A DNA stretch of 14,221 nt. It comes from Nitratifractor sp964650685 (GTDB lineage Bacteria > Campylobacterota > Campylobacteria > Campylobacterales > Sulfurovaceae). This document shows positions 5,225 to 12,748 of this stretch, in pieces. The number at the start of each line of letters is the position of its first letter. Position 1 is the first letter of the stretch. Below the pieces are notes generated by a model, which searched no databases, was not told where the DNA came from, and saw only the letters and a list, made by a program, of their open reading frames with translations. The stretch covers positions 1 to 14,221 of the forward strand of contig CAZYUW010000024.1 in NCBI GenBank assembly GCA_964650685.1, given 5' to 3'. Both the position numbers and the translations under genes were made by a program.

Positions 5225-7645
5225 TTACACCTTCCTTATATCAACGATAGTCGCATGCATCGCCGCGGCTCCGAAGTATGGTTCAATTATATCTTCGATG
5301 ATCGCATTGTCCGCCGCGCCGTTGTCGTGCGCCATGCTCAGTTTTTCGCTCTGCGCTCCAAATCCGTGAACGAAAAAGAGATTGTCCGGAGCTATCTTTT
5401 CTGTCGGATAGGCTTTTATGCGCACCTTGCCGACTTTGGAGCTGACCTCCACCGTATCTCCAAATCCAATACCTCTTTCTTTGGCAACTCTCTTGTTTAT
5501 CCAGAGATAGTTTTCCGGGATCAGATCCAGCAACATGGCGTTGTTGCATGTGTTATTCTGTGTGAACTGCGCGTGACGACCGGTGATGAACTTGAATTTG
5601 CCCTCCGGTGTCTTGACATACATTTCATCGCGCCATTTCGGCATGGGATCGAGTCCTTTGCTGGCCATATTGGGCAGAACGAATTCTATCTTTTTTGTTG
5701 GAGTGGGGAATTTGCCCTTTTTGACAGAATAGTACTTTTTGCTTTCGGGATAGTACTGGAACTTGTTTTCTCCAAGCTGCTTGAACCATTTGTCCATATT
5801 TGGATAGAAGACTCCCTTTTCCCTAAGGGTTTTCCATGCTTCCTCACCATATACGCTGACGACCTGATGCTCGTTGACATGCTCCTGATCGGGTGCGTGG
5901 AGCCAGTCGGCCAGATTGTGTCCGTTCTTTTCATAGAACTCTTTCTCTTTTTCTGGAGTGGCCCCCTCAAGAGCTTTCTGGATATCGGCATCGTACTTTT
6001 TGGCTATCTCCCACATCGGCATAGTGATCTTTTCCGCCAACCCTTTCATGATAGCGTAGACAGGTTTCGTCTCGTACATGGGATCGATCACTTTCTGGCG
6101 CAACGCGATTGAAGGTTGAGTTCCTCCATAGCTCTTGACCGGATCTTCTCTTTCGAGATATGTACACTCGGGTAGAACCACATCGCTCATCATGACAGTA
6201 TCGCTCGGCATGGTGTCTATGTTTACTACGAGATCGAATTTTTCGAACATCTTTTTGGTCTTGGCGATATTGGGCAGGTTCAACATAGGATTGTGTTTGT
6301 ATATGAAGAACGCTCTTACGGGGTATGGCTTGCCTTCCAGTACCGCATCTCTGAATCCAAGCCATGTGCCTGTAGAGCCTACTATGGCGGCTTTCTGGTA
6401 GTCTACTCTGTCTTTGGTCGTAGAGTATACGGGAATATTTGCCTTGTGTTTGCCCAGCTTGAGCTTCTTGCCAAATATGATACCACCTTTGGTGTCTATG
6501 CCTCCGCCCATCGCGCTGAACATCGCCTGTGCTCGTCTGAGCTGGAAATCCTGCTGGCTGAATGTGGATCGCCTGCCCTGATAATAGATGGCTTTTGGCG
6601 CGTGTGCCATAAAGTCTCTGGCCACTTTGCGTATCGTCTCCGCCTTGACTCCGGTGATCTTTTCAGCCCATTCTGGAGTGTATTTATTGCCGAGTATGTG
6701 CTCTTTGTACTCATCGAAACCGTTGGCATGGGCTGCTATGAACTCTTTGTTGTAGAGCTCTTCACTAAGCGCGACATATGTCAACGCCAGCACAAACGCA
6801 AGATCCGTACCAACCTTGATAGGTATCCACAGGTCGGCTTTGGCGGCAGTGTTTGTAAAGCGCGGATCGATACATATCAGCTTGGCTCCTCTGCCTTTGG
6901 TTCTCTTGAAGAGATCCATCGTATCAGGAGTGACGATAGCTTCAGCCCTGTTGGCTCCCGCCATGATGACATATTCGGTATTTTCGAAATCCACAGAGCC
7001 GTAACTGCCGAATGTCAGAGTATTTCCCCCTATGGTAGTCGTCAGACAGATCGTGCCGTGGTTTACGAAGTTGAGTGAACCGAATTTGCACTTCATCCAG
7101 TTCTGGAATGTGTGTTCTGCCATTCCCTCTCCAGCGCAGTATCCGACGGTAGAGCGGTTATTCTTCTCTTCGTCCATGATCTGCTTGAGGCCTTTGAAAT
7201 CCTTCGTGCCGTTGAGAATGGCGTCGTACGCTTCTTCCCAGCTCACTCTTTTGAACTTGCCCTCTCCTCTTTTGCCAATGCGGATCATTGGATATTTGAG
7301 ACGATCCGGATCGTAGAGAGCCTGTATGCCAGCGTTACCGCGAGCGCAAAGCATATTTTTGGATTTAGGGAAATGTGGATTGGGATTGAGCTTGGTGACT
7401 ACACCGTTCTCCACTCTGGCGATAGCGGCGCATTTATTGACGCATATTTCGCATAGTGTAGGTACCTCTTTGGCTTCGCCCGTTCCAGTTTTGGTCGTGA
7501 CGCTTTCGGGCAATCCAGGCGCGGCAGAATGGGATTCGCCGTGACCGGAAGAGAGCAGACCGGTCGTACTGAGCGCGGTTCCGCCCACGACAGTCATTGC
7601 TACGGAGCCCTGTAGAAACTTTCGTCTGGAAATTTCAACTTCCAT
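5225..7645 (-). CDS. psrA: Molybdopterin oxidoreductase catalytic subunit, polysulfide/thiosulfate reductase type
   Basis: An 806-residue catalytic subunit. The N-terminus has a twin-arginine signal (S-R-R-K-F-L-Q, residues 6-12) and a hydrophobic stretch, so it is folded with its cofactor and exported by Tat. The N-terminal [4Fe-4S] ligands are C65, C68, C72 and C100. The molybdenum ligand is a cysteine, C200 in N-H-G-T-I-C-L-T-T-T, not selenocysteine. Later parts show molybdopterin-binding features such as T-Y-L-E-R-E-D-P and a C-terminal dinucleotide-binding domain with T-G-R-H-A-Q-F-T-Q-N. This places it in the Psr/Phs/Srr branch of the DMSO reductase family. Polysulfide is the likeliest substrate given the nearby sqr; thiosulfate or tetrathionate cannot be excluded. 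The start has AAGGAGG 7 bases upstream, and a palindromic operator-like site lies 36 bases before it. Confidence 0.92.
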   Translation of the reverse strand: MEVEISRRKFLQGSVAMTVVGGTALSTTGLLSSGHGESHSAAPGLPESVTTKTGTGEAKEVPTLCEICVNKCAAIARVENGVVTKLNPNPHFPKSKNMLCARGNAGIQALYDPDRLKYPMIRIGKRGEGKFKRVSWEEAYDAILNGTKDFKGLKQIMDEEKNNRSTVGYCAGEGMAEHTFQNWMKCKFGSLNFVNHGTICLTTTIGGNTLTFGSYGSVDFENTEYVIMAGANRAEAIVTPDTMDLFKRTKGRGAKLICIDPRFTNTAAKADLWIPIKVGTDLAFVLALTYVALSEELYNKEFIAAHANGFDEYKEHILGNKYTPEWAEKITGVKAETIRKVARDFMAHAPKAIYYQGRRSTFSQQDFQLRRAQAMFSAMGGGIDTKGGIIFGKKLKLGKHKANIPVYSTTKDRVDYQKAAIVGSTGTWLGFRDAVLEGKPYPVRAFFIYKHNPMLNLPNIAKTKKMFEKFDLVVNIDTMPSDTVMMSDVVLPECTYLEREDPVKSYGGTQPSIALRQKVIDPMYETKPVYAIMKGLAEKITMPMWEIAKKYDADIQKALEGATPEKEKEFYEKNGHNLADWLHAPDQEHVNEHQVVSVYGEEAWKTLREKGVFYPNMDKWFKQLGENKFQYYPESKKYYSVKKGKFPTPTKKIEFVLPNMASKGLDPMPKWRDEMYVKTPEGKFKFITGRHAQFTQNNTCNNAMLLDLIPENYLWINKRVAKERGIGFGDTVEVSSKVGKVRIKAYPTEKIAPDNLFFVHGFGAQSEKLSMAHDNGAADNAIIEDIIEPYFGAAAMHATIVDIRKV

Positions 7646-7681
7646 TGACTTTCCTCCTTGATGATATTACCGGCACAAATC

Positions 7682-7698
7682 AGGAGTAATTTACTCCT
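7682..7698 (-). promoter_or_regulatory. Palindromic operator-like site at the psr promoter
   Basis: AGGAGTAA and TTACTCCT form a perfect 8-bp inverted repeat around a single T, 36 bases before the psrA ATG. On the - strand a -10-like TATAAAT lies directly upstream (7705-7699), so the palindrome would cover the transcription start, the classical place for a repressor. A second palindrome, TTAGG-N5-CCTAA (7736-7750), sits upstream of the -10 and shares the AGG...AATT...CCT pattern. No regulator gene is in the window, so the factor is unknown. Confidence 0.5.
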
Positions 7699-7735
7699 AT
7701 TTATAACCATGTGTTATATCATACATCCATTTTAC

Positions 7736-7750
7736 TTAGGTAATTCCTAA
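7736..7750. promoter_or_regulatory. Second palindrome upstream of the psr promoter
   Basis: TTAGG and CCTAA form a 5-bp inverted repeat with a 5-base AT spacer, about 30 bases upstream of the putative -10 of the psr operon. Its position suits an activator or a second operator. The motif is short and could occur by chance in AT-rich DNA. Confidence 0.3.
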
Positions 7751-7911
7751 TCGAGATCAAGAAACGAAAAATTTACCCCATAAACGGTTAATTTTTAGAA
7801 GATTTTCAAACAAGAATTTGATGATGATAATATATAACTATTTTTGTTATTAGATGCAGTTATCGTCATTTGTTGTGCAGGCTCTCTGGGCGGCAAAGTG
7901 TTTGCGGTGTT

Positions 7912-7940
7912 ACAGATACCGGATGGATCCCGGTATCTGT
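7912..7940 (-). terminator. Strong hairpin after the sqr / small-gene unit
   Basis: ACAGATACCGG and CCGGTATCTGT form a perfect 11-bp stem with a 7-base loop. It lies 14 bases after the stop of the 55-residue gene in its direction of transcription and about 200 bases before the psr promoter. It looks like a terminator or a 3'-end protecting structure that separates sqr from psr. No T-run follows, so Rho-independent termination is uncertain. Confidence 0.5.
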
Positions 7941-7953
7941 TGTCTGGAGATTG

Positions 7954-8121
7954 TCAGTGGTGGCTTTTGAGAATCAGAATCGTCATTTTGATGTTTATTC
8001 CGATAAATCTGACAAATTGCCACAACAGACATTTTCTCATAAATTTCTGAAAGCTGCCGGGAACCATCGTTCCGAATTGCGGACTGTACGGTTCTATATG
8101 TTCTACATGTTTATGTCCCAT
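7954..8121 (-). CDS. 55-residue basic amphipathic protein encoded after sqr
   Basis: A short frame with strong gene features. ATG at 8121-8119 is preceded by AAAGGAG with a 6-base spacer, and the frame is open to TGA at 7956-7954. It lies on the sqr strand, 65 bases after the sqr stop. The protein starts with a His-rich segment (M-G-H-K-H-V-E-H-I-E-P-Y-S-P), then Q-F-G-T-M-V-P-G-S-F, then a basic and aromatic stretch (F-M-R-K-C-L-L-W-Q-F-V-R-F-I) and I-K-M, and ends in K-S-H-H. The second half should form an amphipathic, membrane-binding helix. It resembles in character the C-terminal helix of the neighbouring SQR (H-W-I-K-H-I-L-H-H-V-F-I-W-K-A-K-M). One cysteine is present (C31). I do not recognise a named family. 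A role as an SQR accessory or membrane anchor is inference from position and composition. Confidence 0.75.
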   Translation of the reverse strand: MGHKHVEHIEPYSPQFGTMVPGSFQKFMRKCLLWQFVRFIGINIKMTILILKSHH

Positions 8122-8127
8122 CTATCT

Positions 8128-8134
8128 CTCCTTT
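8128..8134 (-). promoter_or_regulatory. Shine-Dalgarno of the 55-residue gene
   Basis: AAAGGAG on the - strand, 6 bases before the ATG at 8121. This site is the main reason to believe the short frame is translated. Confidence 0.65.
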
Positions 8135-8159
8135 TGATATGTTACTACTTGTCGTCTGG

Positions 8160-8177
8160 ACGATCCGGCCGGATCGT
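8160..8177. other. Perfect 18-base palindrome between sqr and the small gene
   Basis: ACGATCCGGCCGGATCGT is fully self-complementary. It begins 9 bases beyond the sqr stop codon in the sqr transcript and can fold as a 7-bp stem with a GGCC loop. There is no T-run. It may attenuate or process the sqr mRNA before the small gene, or bind a dimeric protein. Confidence 0.45.
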
Positions 8178-8186
8178 ACCCGGATT

Positions 8187-9659
8187 TTACTCCGGTATCA
8201 GTGTCCAGCCCGGTCTCATCTTGGCTTTCCATATAAAGACATGGTGCAGAATATGCTTGATCCAGTGTGCCGCCAGACCTATTTCGCCAGTCGTTCCGTG
8301 TATATCCCGTCCGGTTCCAGGATATTTGTCGAAATCGGGCACTATCGGATAGACTGTCATCGCGGCTGCCGATCCCCTGAAGAGTCCCTTGCCCGCCGAA
8401 GCGACACATGCTGCTCCCATTTCGGCCATGCATGCTGTGTGCGTGGGCTCTTTGGCTCCTGAGTTGATCATGTCGCATATGCTGGCGGCTACCGCCTTGC
8501 CCATCATCGCGCTGGGCATACCCGTTCTGGGGGGAGTGGGGTTTATCGGTGTGCCGTTTGGATTTTTCATCGGCTTGGATATCAGATGCGGAGGCGCGAA
8601 AGCTATACCCGCGGCAAAAATGTTTTTGTAATCCGGATTTTGGAGGGTTTTCGGCCAATCAGACGCTTTCCACTCTTCGTACGGTTTCGGGGTGTAGTCG
8701 GCATCCACTTTCATGAAACCGTTTGGTGCGAAAAGTTTGTCGGTGATGTCTCCTCCCTCTTTGTCGTAGGCTTTGAACCCGACACCTGAAAAAGGTGGAA
8801 TGAGCATTGCGAAATCGAACTCCTGCTCATCTTCGTCTCCGTCAAGCGTTTCGTAGATGACCTTGTTTTTTTCGACCTTTTTGACATGCGCGCCCAATAT
8901 CCACTCCAGACCTCTTTCGGCATAGAGCGATTCGGCGAAGATCTTGCTGGAGGCTATATAGCCTCCAACTTTGAAGTGCAGTCCTCCCATGCCGAAATCT
9001 CCAAGAAACGATTCATTGGTTATAAATATCAGTTCGGCCTTCTCTCTGACCCCTTCCTCTCTGAGCTTGTGCTCTATATTGAATATATATTCAAACGCGG
9101 CGCCCTGGCATGTACACATGCCGTGCCCCATTCCTACCAGTAGTGTCTGCTTTTCTCCGTTTTTCATCCTGGCTATACATCTATCCAGCTCCTCGCTGGC
9201 GTGTACCGCATGATCCGCGGTGCACACCGAGACGGTATGGTCGCCGAGCTGACCTTTGCCGTTACCCAATCCTTCGGTGGCATCGAAGTTGAGTTTGGGT
9301 CCCGTGGCGTTGATGAGATAGTCGTAAGCCACCTCCTCTTTGGTGCCCGCTTTGCCCTGTCCGGTATACTCTATGGTTATATATGGTTGCTCGTCTCCGC
9401 TTTTGCCTTCGGGATGTATCGAGAGCGCTTTGGCCTGGCGATAGTCTATGCCGACCTTTTTGTAAACGGGTTCGAGTGGAAATACCACATCATCTTTCGT
9501 CATTCCCCCGACACCTACCCATATATTGGATGGTATCCAGTTCCAGTTGCTGTTTGGTGTAACAACTATGACCTCATGGTCTCCACCGAGCCATTTGCGC
9601 GCGAAGCTCGCGGCAGTGTGTCCGGCTACTCCGCCGCCCATTATGACAACTTTAGCCAT
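8187..9659 (-). CDS. sqr: Sulfide:quinone oxidoreductase family flavoprotein
   Basis: A 490-residue FAD-dependent oxidoreductase. The N-terminal Rossmann motif is V-V-I-M-G-G-G-V-A-G-H (residues 4-14), followed by W-I-P-S-N-I-W-V-G-V-G. Cysteines match the sulfide-oxidising branch: C146 in S-V-C-T-A-D-H-A, the pair C182/C184 in G-M-C-T-C-Q-G-A-A-F-E, and C410 in A-C-M-A-E-M-G. The conserved first and last positions probably include the redox disulfide, which argues for SQR rather than NADH dehydrogenase. The C-terminus (465-490) is an amphipathic, His/Trp/Lys-rich helix suited to binding the membrane. In the family SQR oxidises sulfide to polysulfide and reduces quinone. It is longer than classical type I SQRs; the subtype cannot be assigned by eye. 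The start has AAAGGAT upstream. Confidence 0.88.
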   Translation of the reverse strand: MAKVVIMGGGVAGHTAASFARKWLGGDHEVIVVTPNSNWNWIPSNIWVGVGGMTKDDVVFPLEPVYKKVGIDYRQAKALSIHPEGKSGDEQPYITIEYTGQGKAGTKEEVAYDYLINATGPKLNFDATEGLGNGKGQLGDHTVSVCTADHAVHASEELDRCIARMKNGEKQTLLVGMGHGMCTCQGAAFEYIFNIEHKLREEGVREKAELIFITNESFLGDFGMGGLHFKVGGYIASSKIFAESLYAERGLEWILGAHVKKVEKNKVIYETLDGDEDEQEFDFAMLIPPFSGVGFKAYDKEGGDITDKLFAPNGFMKVDADYTPKPYEEWKASDWPKTLQNPDYKNIFAAGIAFAPPHLISKPMKNPNGTPINPTPPRTGMPSAMMGKAVAASICDMINSGAKEPTHTACMAEMGAACVASAGKGLFRGSAAAMTVYPIVPDFDKYPGTGRDIHGTTGEIGLAAHWIKHILHHVFIWKAKMRPGWTLIPE

Positions 9660-9663
9660 CTGC

Positions 9664-9882
9664 TATCCTTTCTCTGAATATATCTAATTTATGATATAAA
9701 ATAATAGAATAGTTTTTATTAAATATAAATTAATTTTTTAAATATGTATAAAAATATTTTATGATTATATATTTTAAATATATTTATACTGCATATGTGA
9801 CAGAGTGGTATATATTCCTGTGCGTATCTATAAATATAGATATAAAAACTCATTTCATGATATAGTTACACGAAAACGCCCA
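9664..9882. promoter_or_regulatory. AT-rich divergent promoter region
   Basis: This non-coding gap separates sqr (leftward) from the solute-binding protein (rightward). About 9685-9795 is almost pure A/T, with runs of TTTTT and AAAAA and many TATAAA/TATAAT-like words on both strands, in sharp contrast to the flanking genes. It most likely holds both promoters, but so many -10-like words occur that I cannot pick one. No gene is seen in it. Confidence 0.55.
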
Positions 9883-9895
9883 ATGAAAAATCGAA

Positions 9896-9901
9896 AAGGA
9901 G
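9896..9901 (+). promoter_or_regulatory. Shine-Dalgarno that decides a TTG start
   Basis: AAGGAG lies 5 bases before the TTG at 9907. The in-frame ATG at 9883 has no such site, and starting there would add eight charged residues before the signal peptide. Confidence 0.6.
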
Positions 9902-9906
9902 AGAGG

Positions 9907-11427
9907 TTGAAAAAAGCGTTGATCGTAGTCGCTTTGATTGTAATATGTGCTGTAGTGACGGCCTCGGAAGCTACACTGCACCGTTCCATGTCCTCCTCTC
10001 CCACAAGGATAAATCCTCTTCTGGCGACCGACAGCGCCAGCGGTGAGATAGCGGGTTGGATATTCAACGGACTCGTCAAGTTCGACAAAAACGGCCGAAT
10101 AGCACCCGATCTGGCCAGGAGTTACGATTTTGTAAACGATACGACACTTGTATTTCACCTGAGAAAGGGGCTCAAGTGGCACGACGGCAAAGATTTCACC
10201 GCTTCCGATGTGCTTTTTACTTACGATTTCATGATGTCCGACAAGGTGGTGACACCATACAAGAGCGATTTCAAATATGTCAAAAAGGTTGAGGTTCTCG
10301 ACGATCTGACTCTCAAAGTGGAGTACTCCCAGCCATATTTCAAGGCGCTTTCCATATGGACTATGGGTATTTTGCCCGAACATCTCTGGAGAGACGAGAA
10401 GGATCCGATGAGCAGCGATCTCAACAGGCTTCCCGTCGGGACAGGTCCATTTATGATGAAAAAACCTTTTGCGGTCAACGAGCGTATAGTTCTCGAGGGC
10501 AACCCGCAATACCATGAGCATCCTCCATATATCTCGAAGCAGATATATCATTATATAGGGGATCCTGCCGCGGAGTTCATGATGCTCAAATCAGGCAAAC
10601 TCGATATAGGAGGCTTGAGTCCGCTGCAGCTGAGTCGCCAGATCGACGATCGTTTCAAAAAAAGATACGCCGTTTATGAGCAGCCTTCACACAGCTACAC
10701 ATATCTGGGTTTCAATCTCAGAATAGAGAAGTTCAGGGATGTTAGAGTCAGGAGGGCGATAGCTCTGGCGATAGACAGACAGGAGATAGTGGATTTGCTC
10801 TTTTTTTCACATGGAAGTCCATGTTACGGGCCCTTTATGCCTGGAAGCGATGTCTATCCCACAGAGTTCGAACCCGAAAAGTACGACCCCGCCAAAGCGA
10901 TGAAGCTGCTAAAAGAGGTCGGTTACGATCGCAGTCATCCACTTGAGTTCACACTGGTGACAAATACCGGCAACGAGACGAGAATCAATGCCGCCCAGAT
11001 CATACAGCAGCAACTCGGTCGTATCGGCGTGAAAATGAAGATCAGGACGATGGAGTGGCAGGCCTTTTTGAACACGATCGTATTTCCGAGAAATTTCGAA
11101 GCCGTACTGCTGGGATGGAGCCTCTCTCTCATACCCGACGCGTACAGTATCTGGCACAGCGACGGTGACAAAAAAGGCGGATTCAATTTTGTCGGTTATC
11201 ACAATTCCGAAGCCGACCGTCTCATCAGCGAGAGCGAAAAGATCACCGATCCCGCGAAATTCGCGAGCAACTACAGAAGGCTTTTTGAGGTCATAGTCAG
11301 GGATTATCCCTATGTCTTTCTCTATATCCCCAACTCCATAATCGCGGTGGAGAAAAAGATAAAAGGCATAGAGCCGTCTATAATAGGAATAGAGCACAAC
11401 TTCATAGAGTGGAAGATCCAAAATTGA
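9907..11427 (+). CDS. Periplasmic ABC-type solute-binding protein, family 5 (DppA/OppA/NikA-like)
   Basis: 506 residues from a TTG start. The N-terminus K-K-A-L-I-V-V-A-L-I-V-I-C-A-V-V-T-A-S-E-A is a clean signal peptide, with no lipobox. Family-5 landmarks follow in order: R-I-N-P-L-L-A-T-D-S-A, I-A-P-D-L-A-R-S-Y, F-H-L-R-K-G-L-K-W-H-D-G-K-D-F-T-A-S-D-V, V-G-T-G-P-F, V-R-R-A-I-A-L-A-I-D-R, Y-D-P-A-K-A-M-K-L-L-K-E-V-G-Y and a late Y-P-Y-V-F-L-Y. Such proteins bind peptides, nickel, haem or other small ligands in the periplasm and hand them to a DppBCDF-type transporter. No permease or ATPase gene is nearby, so the protein is an orphan here and its ligand is unknown. The upstream in-frame ATGs at 9805 and 9883 are less likely starts. 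Confidence 0.87.
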   Translation: MKKALIVVALIVICAVVTASEATLHRSMSSSPTRINPLLATDSASGEIAGWIFNGLVKFDKNGRIAPDLARSYDFVNDTTLVFHLRKGLKWHDGKDFTASDVLFTYDFMMSDKVVTPYKSDFKYVKKVEVLDDLTLKVEYSQPYFKALSIWTMGILPEHLWRDEKDPMSSDLNRLPVGTGPFMMKKPFAVNERIVLEGNPQYHEHPPYISKQIYHYIGDPAAEFMMLKSGKLDIGGLSPLQLSRQIDDRFKKRYAVYEQPSHSYTYLGFNLRIEKFRDVRVRRAIALAIDRQEIVDLLFFSHGSPCYGPFMPGSDVYPTEFEPEKYDPAKAMKLLKEVGYDRSHPLEFTLVTNTGNETRINAAQIIQQQLGRIGVKMKIRTMEWQAFLNTIVFPRNFEAVLLGWSLSLIPDAYSIWHSDGDKKGGFNFVGYHNSEADRLISESEKITDPAKFASNYRRLFEVIVRDYPYVFLYIPNSIIAVEKKIKGIEPSIIGIEHNFIEWKIQN

Positions 11428-12101
11428 TACACAATATACCAACAAGAGAAGATAGAACGAAAACGATCGTGCTGTTCGATCTCGACGGTACACTCATAGA
11501 CTCTACTGAAGCGATACTCGAGAGTTTCGGTGAGAGCTTTCGTTCGTTTGGCGCCGATATGCCGGAAGAGGAGAGAGTCAAGAGTCTCGTTGGGCTGCCT
11601 CTGGCTGAAATGTTTCAGCGGCTGGGAGTAGCGGAGGAGAGCGTGGACAGGCATGTCGAGAGCTACAAACGGCACTACAGAAGTGTCCACATAGAAAAAA
11701 CCGTGTTGCTGCCGGGCGCCAGAGAAGCGGTCGAGTATGCGGCCAGTATGGCCAGACTCGGGATCGTTACGACCAAGACGGGTCGATACTCCGTCGAACT
11801 GCTCGAGCACTTCGGGATCATGAATCTGTTCGAAGTACTCATTGGCAGCGAGGATGTTTCCATGCACAAGCCGCATCCCCAGCCCATATGGAGCGCGCTC
11901 GAGAGGATGGGGTACGAAGACGCGGAGTGCTGGATGATAGGCGATACATGTGTCGATATGTTCTCCGCCGCGGCTGCCGGTATAAACGCGATAGCTGTAG
12001 AGTGTGGTTACGGCAGGGTGGAGGAGTTGCGTTTGTGCGCACCCAAAACGGCAAAAAGTGTCCAGGAAGCACTCACATCGATTTTTGGTGAGCAAAAATA
12101 G
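11424..12101 (+). CDS. HAD-superfamily phosphatase, phosphoglycolate phosphatase-like
   Basis: About 225 residues with all four HAD motifs: I F-D-L-D-G-T-L-I-D-S (nucleophile D19, acid D21), II I-V-T-T-K-T-G, III the lysine in M-H-K-P-H-P, and IV M-I-G-D-T-C-V-D-M. A helical C1 cap between motifs I and II fits the Gph/pyrophosphatase branch, which hydrolyses small phosphate esters such as 2-phosphoglycolate. The exact substrate cannot be read. The start is uncertain. TTG at 11424 overlaps the stop of the preceding gene (TTGA) and has GGAAG 8 bases upstream. GTG at 11409 would add five residues but has no visible ribosome site. The overlap implies co-translation with the solute-binding protein, an odd pairing. 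Confidence 0.88.
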   Translation: MIHNIPTREDRTKTIVLFDLDGTLIDSTEAILESFGESFRSFGADMPEEERVKSLVGLPLAEMFQRLGVAEESVDRHVESYKRHYRSVHIEKTVLLPGAREAVEYAASMARLGIVTTKTGRYSVELLEHFGIMNLFEVLIGSEDVSMHKPHPQPIWSALERMGYEDAECWMIGDTCVDMFSAAAAGINAIAVECGYGRVEELRLCAPKTAKSVQEALTSIFGEQK

Positions 12102-12174
12102 ACTCAGAACAAGGGCGATTTAAGTTCAGTAGATTAAAATGGTTTCAATTTTCCAAAAGATGCAAGGAGGAGAT

Positions 12175-12738
12175 ATGATTGAAATCAGATGGCACTCCCG
12201 CGCCGGCCAAGGGGCTGTGACGGGAGCCAAAGGTCTGGGCGATGTGGTATCCGCGACCGGAAAGCAGGTTCAGGCGTTCGCCCTGTACGGATCGGCCAAG
12301 CGCGGCGCTGCCATGCGCGCGTATAACCGCATAGATGACGAACCGATCATAAATCATGAAAAGTTCATGTTACCGGATTATGTGCTGGTCATCGATCCCG
12401 GTCTGGCTTTTACGGACAGGATCACCGAGAACGACAAGTCGGAAACGAAATATATCGTGACCACGCATTTGAGCAAGGACGAGCTGATAGCCCAGATACC
12501 GGAGCTGCAAGACAAGAAAGATCGTGTATTCGTGGTCGATTGTATGCAGATATCTCTCGACACTATCGGTAGAGCTATACCAAACACTCCTATGCTGGGC
12601 GCTTTGATGAAGGTATCGGGCATGTTCGAACTGAGCTTTTTTCTCGACAGTATGAAAAGAGTTCTATCGAAGTTTCCGCAAAAGATCATCGACGCGAACA
12701 TGGACGCTATAACCAGAGCGTACAACGAAGTAAAGTAG
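12175..12738 (+). CDS. porG: Pyruvate:ferredoxin oxidoreductase, gamma subunit
   Basis: A 187-residue protein of the 2-oxoacid:acceptor oxidoreductase gamma family. It opens with I-E-I-R-W-H-S-R-A-G-Q-G-A-V-T-G-A-K, the family's signature near residues 2-18, and has the late P-N-T-P-M-L-G-A motif. The start at 12175 is chosen because AAGGAGG lies 4 bases upstream and the conserved motif begins at once; the ATG at 12139 would add a non-conserved leader. It heads a por operon on the + strand, with porD 10 bases later. In four-subunit PORs this subunit helps bind CoA and complete the enzyme that interconverts pyruvate plus CoA with acetyl-CoA plus CO2. The gene is called porC in some genomes. 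Confidence 0.92.
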   Translation: MIEIRWHSRAGQGAVTGAKGLGDVVSATGKQVQAFALYGSAKRGAAMRAYNRIDDEPIINHEKFMLPDYVLVIDPGLAFTDRITENDKSETKYIVTTHLSKDELIAQIPELQDKKDRVFVVDCMQISLDTIGRAIPNTPMLGALMKVSGMFELSFFLDSMKRVLSKFPQKIIDANMDAITRAYNEVK

Positions 12739-12748
12739 AAGGACGAGC

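Noticed and set aside
5255..7078. Long + strand frames opposite psrA (5255-6112, 6293-7078).
   Set aside because: They lie antisense to a well-supported molybdoenzyme gene and encode Phe/Val/Leu-rich, motif-free sequences typical of shadow frames.
7870..8352. A 160-residue + strand frame across the sqr/psr gap.
   Set aside because: It runs antisense to the 55-residue gene and the end of sqr, has no ribosome site and no recognisable motif.
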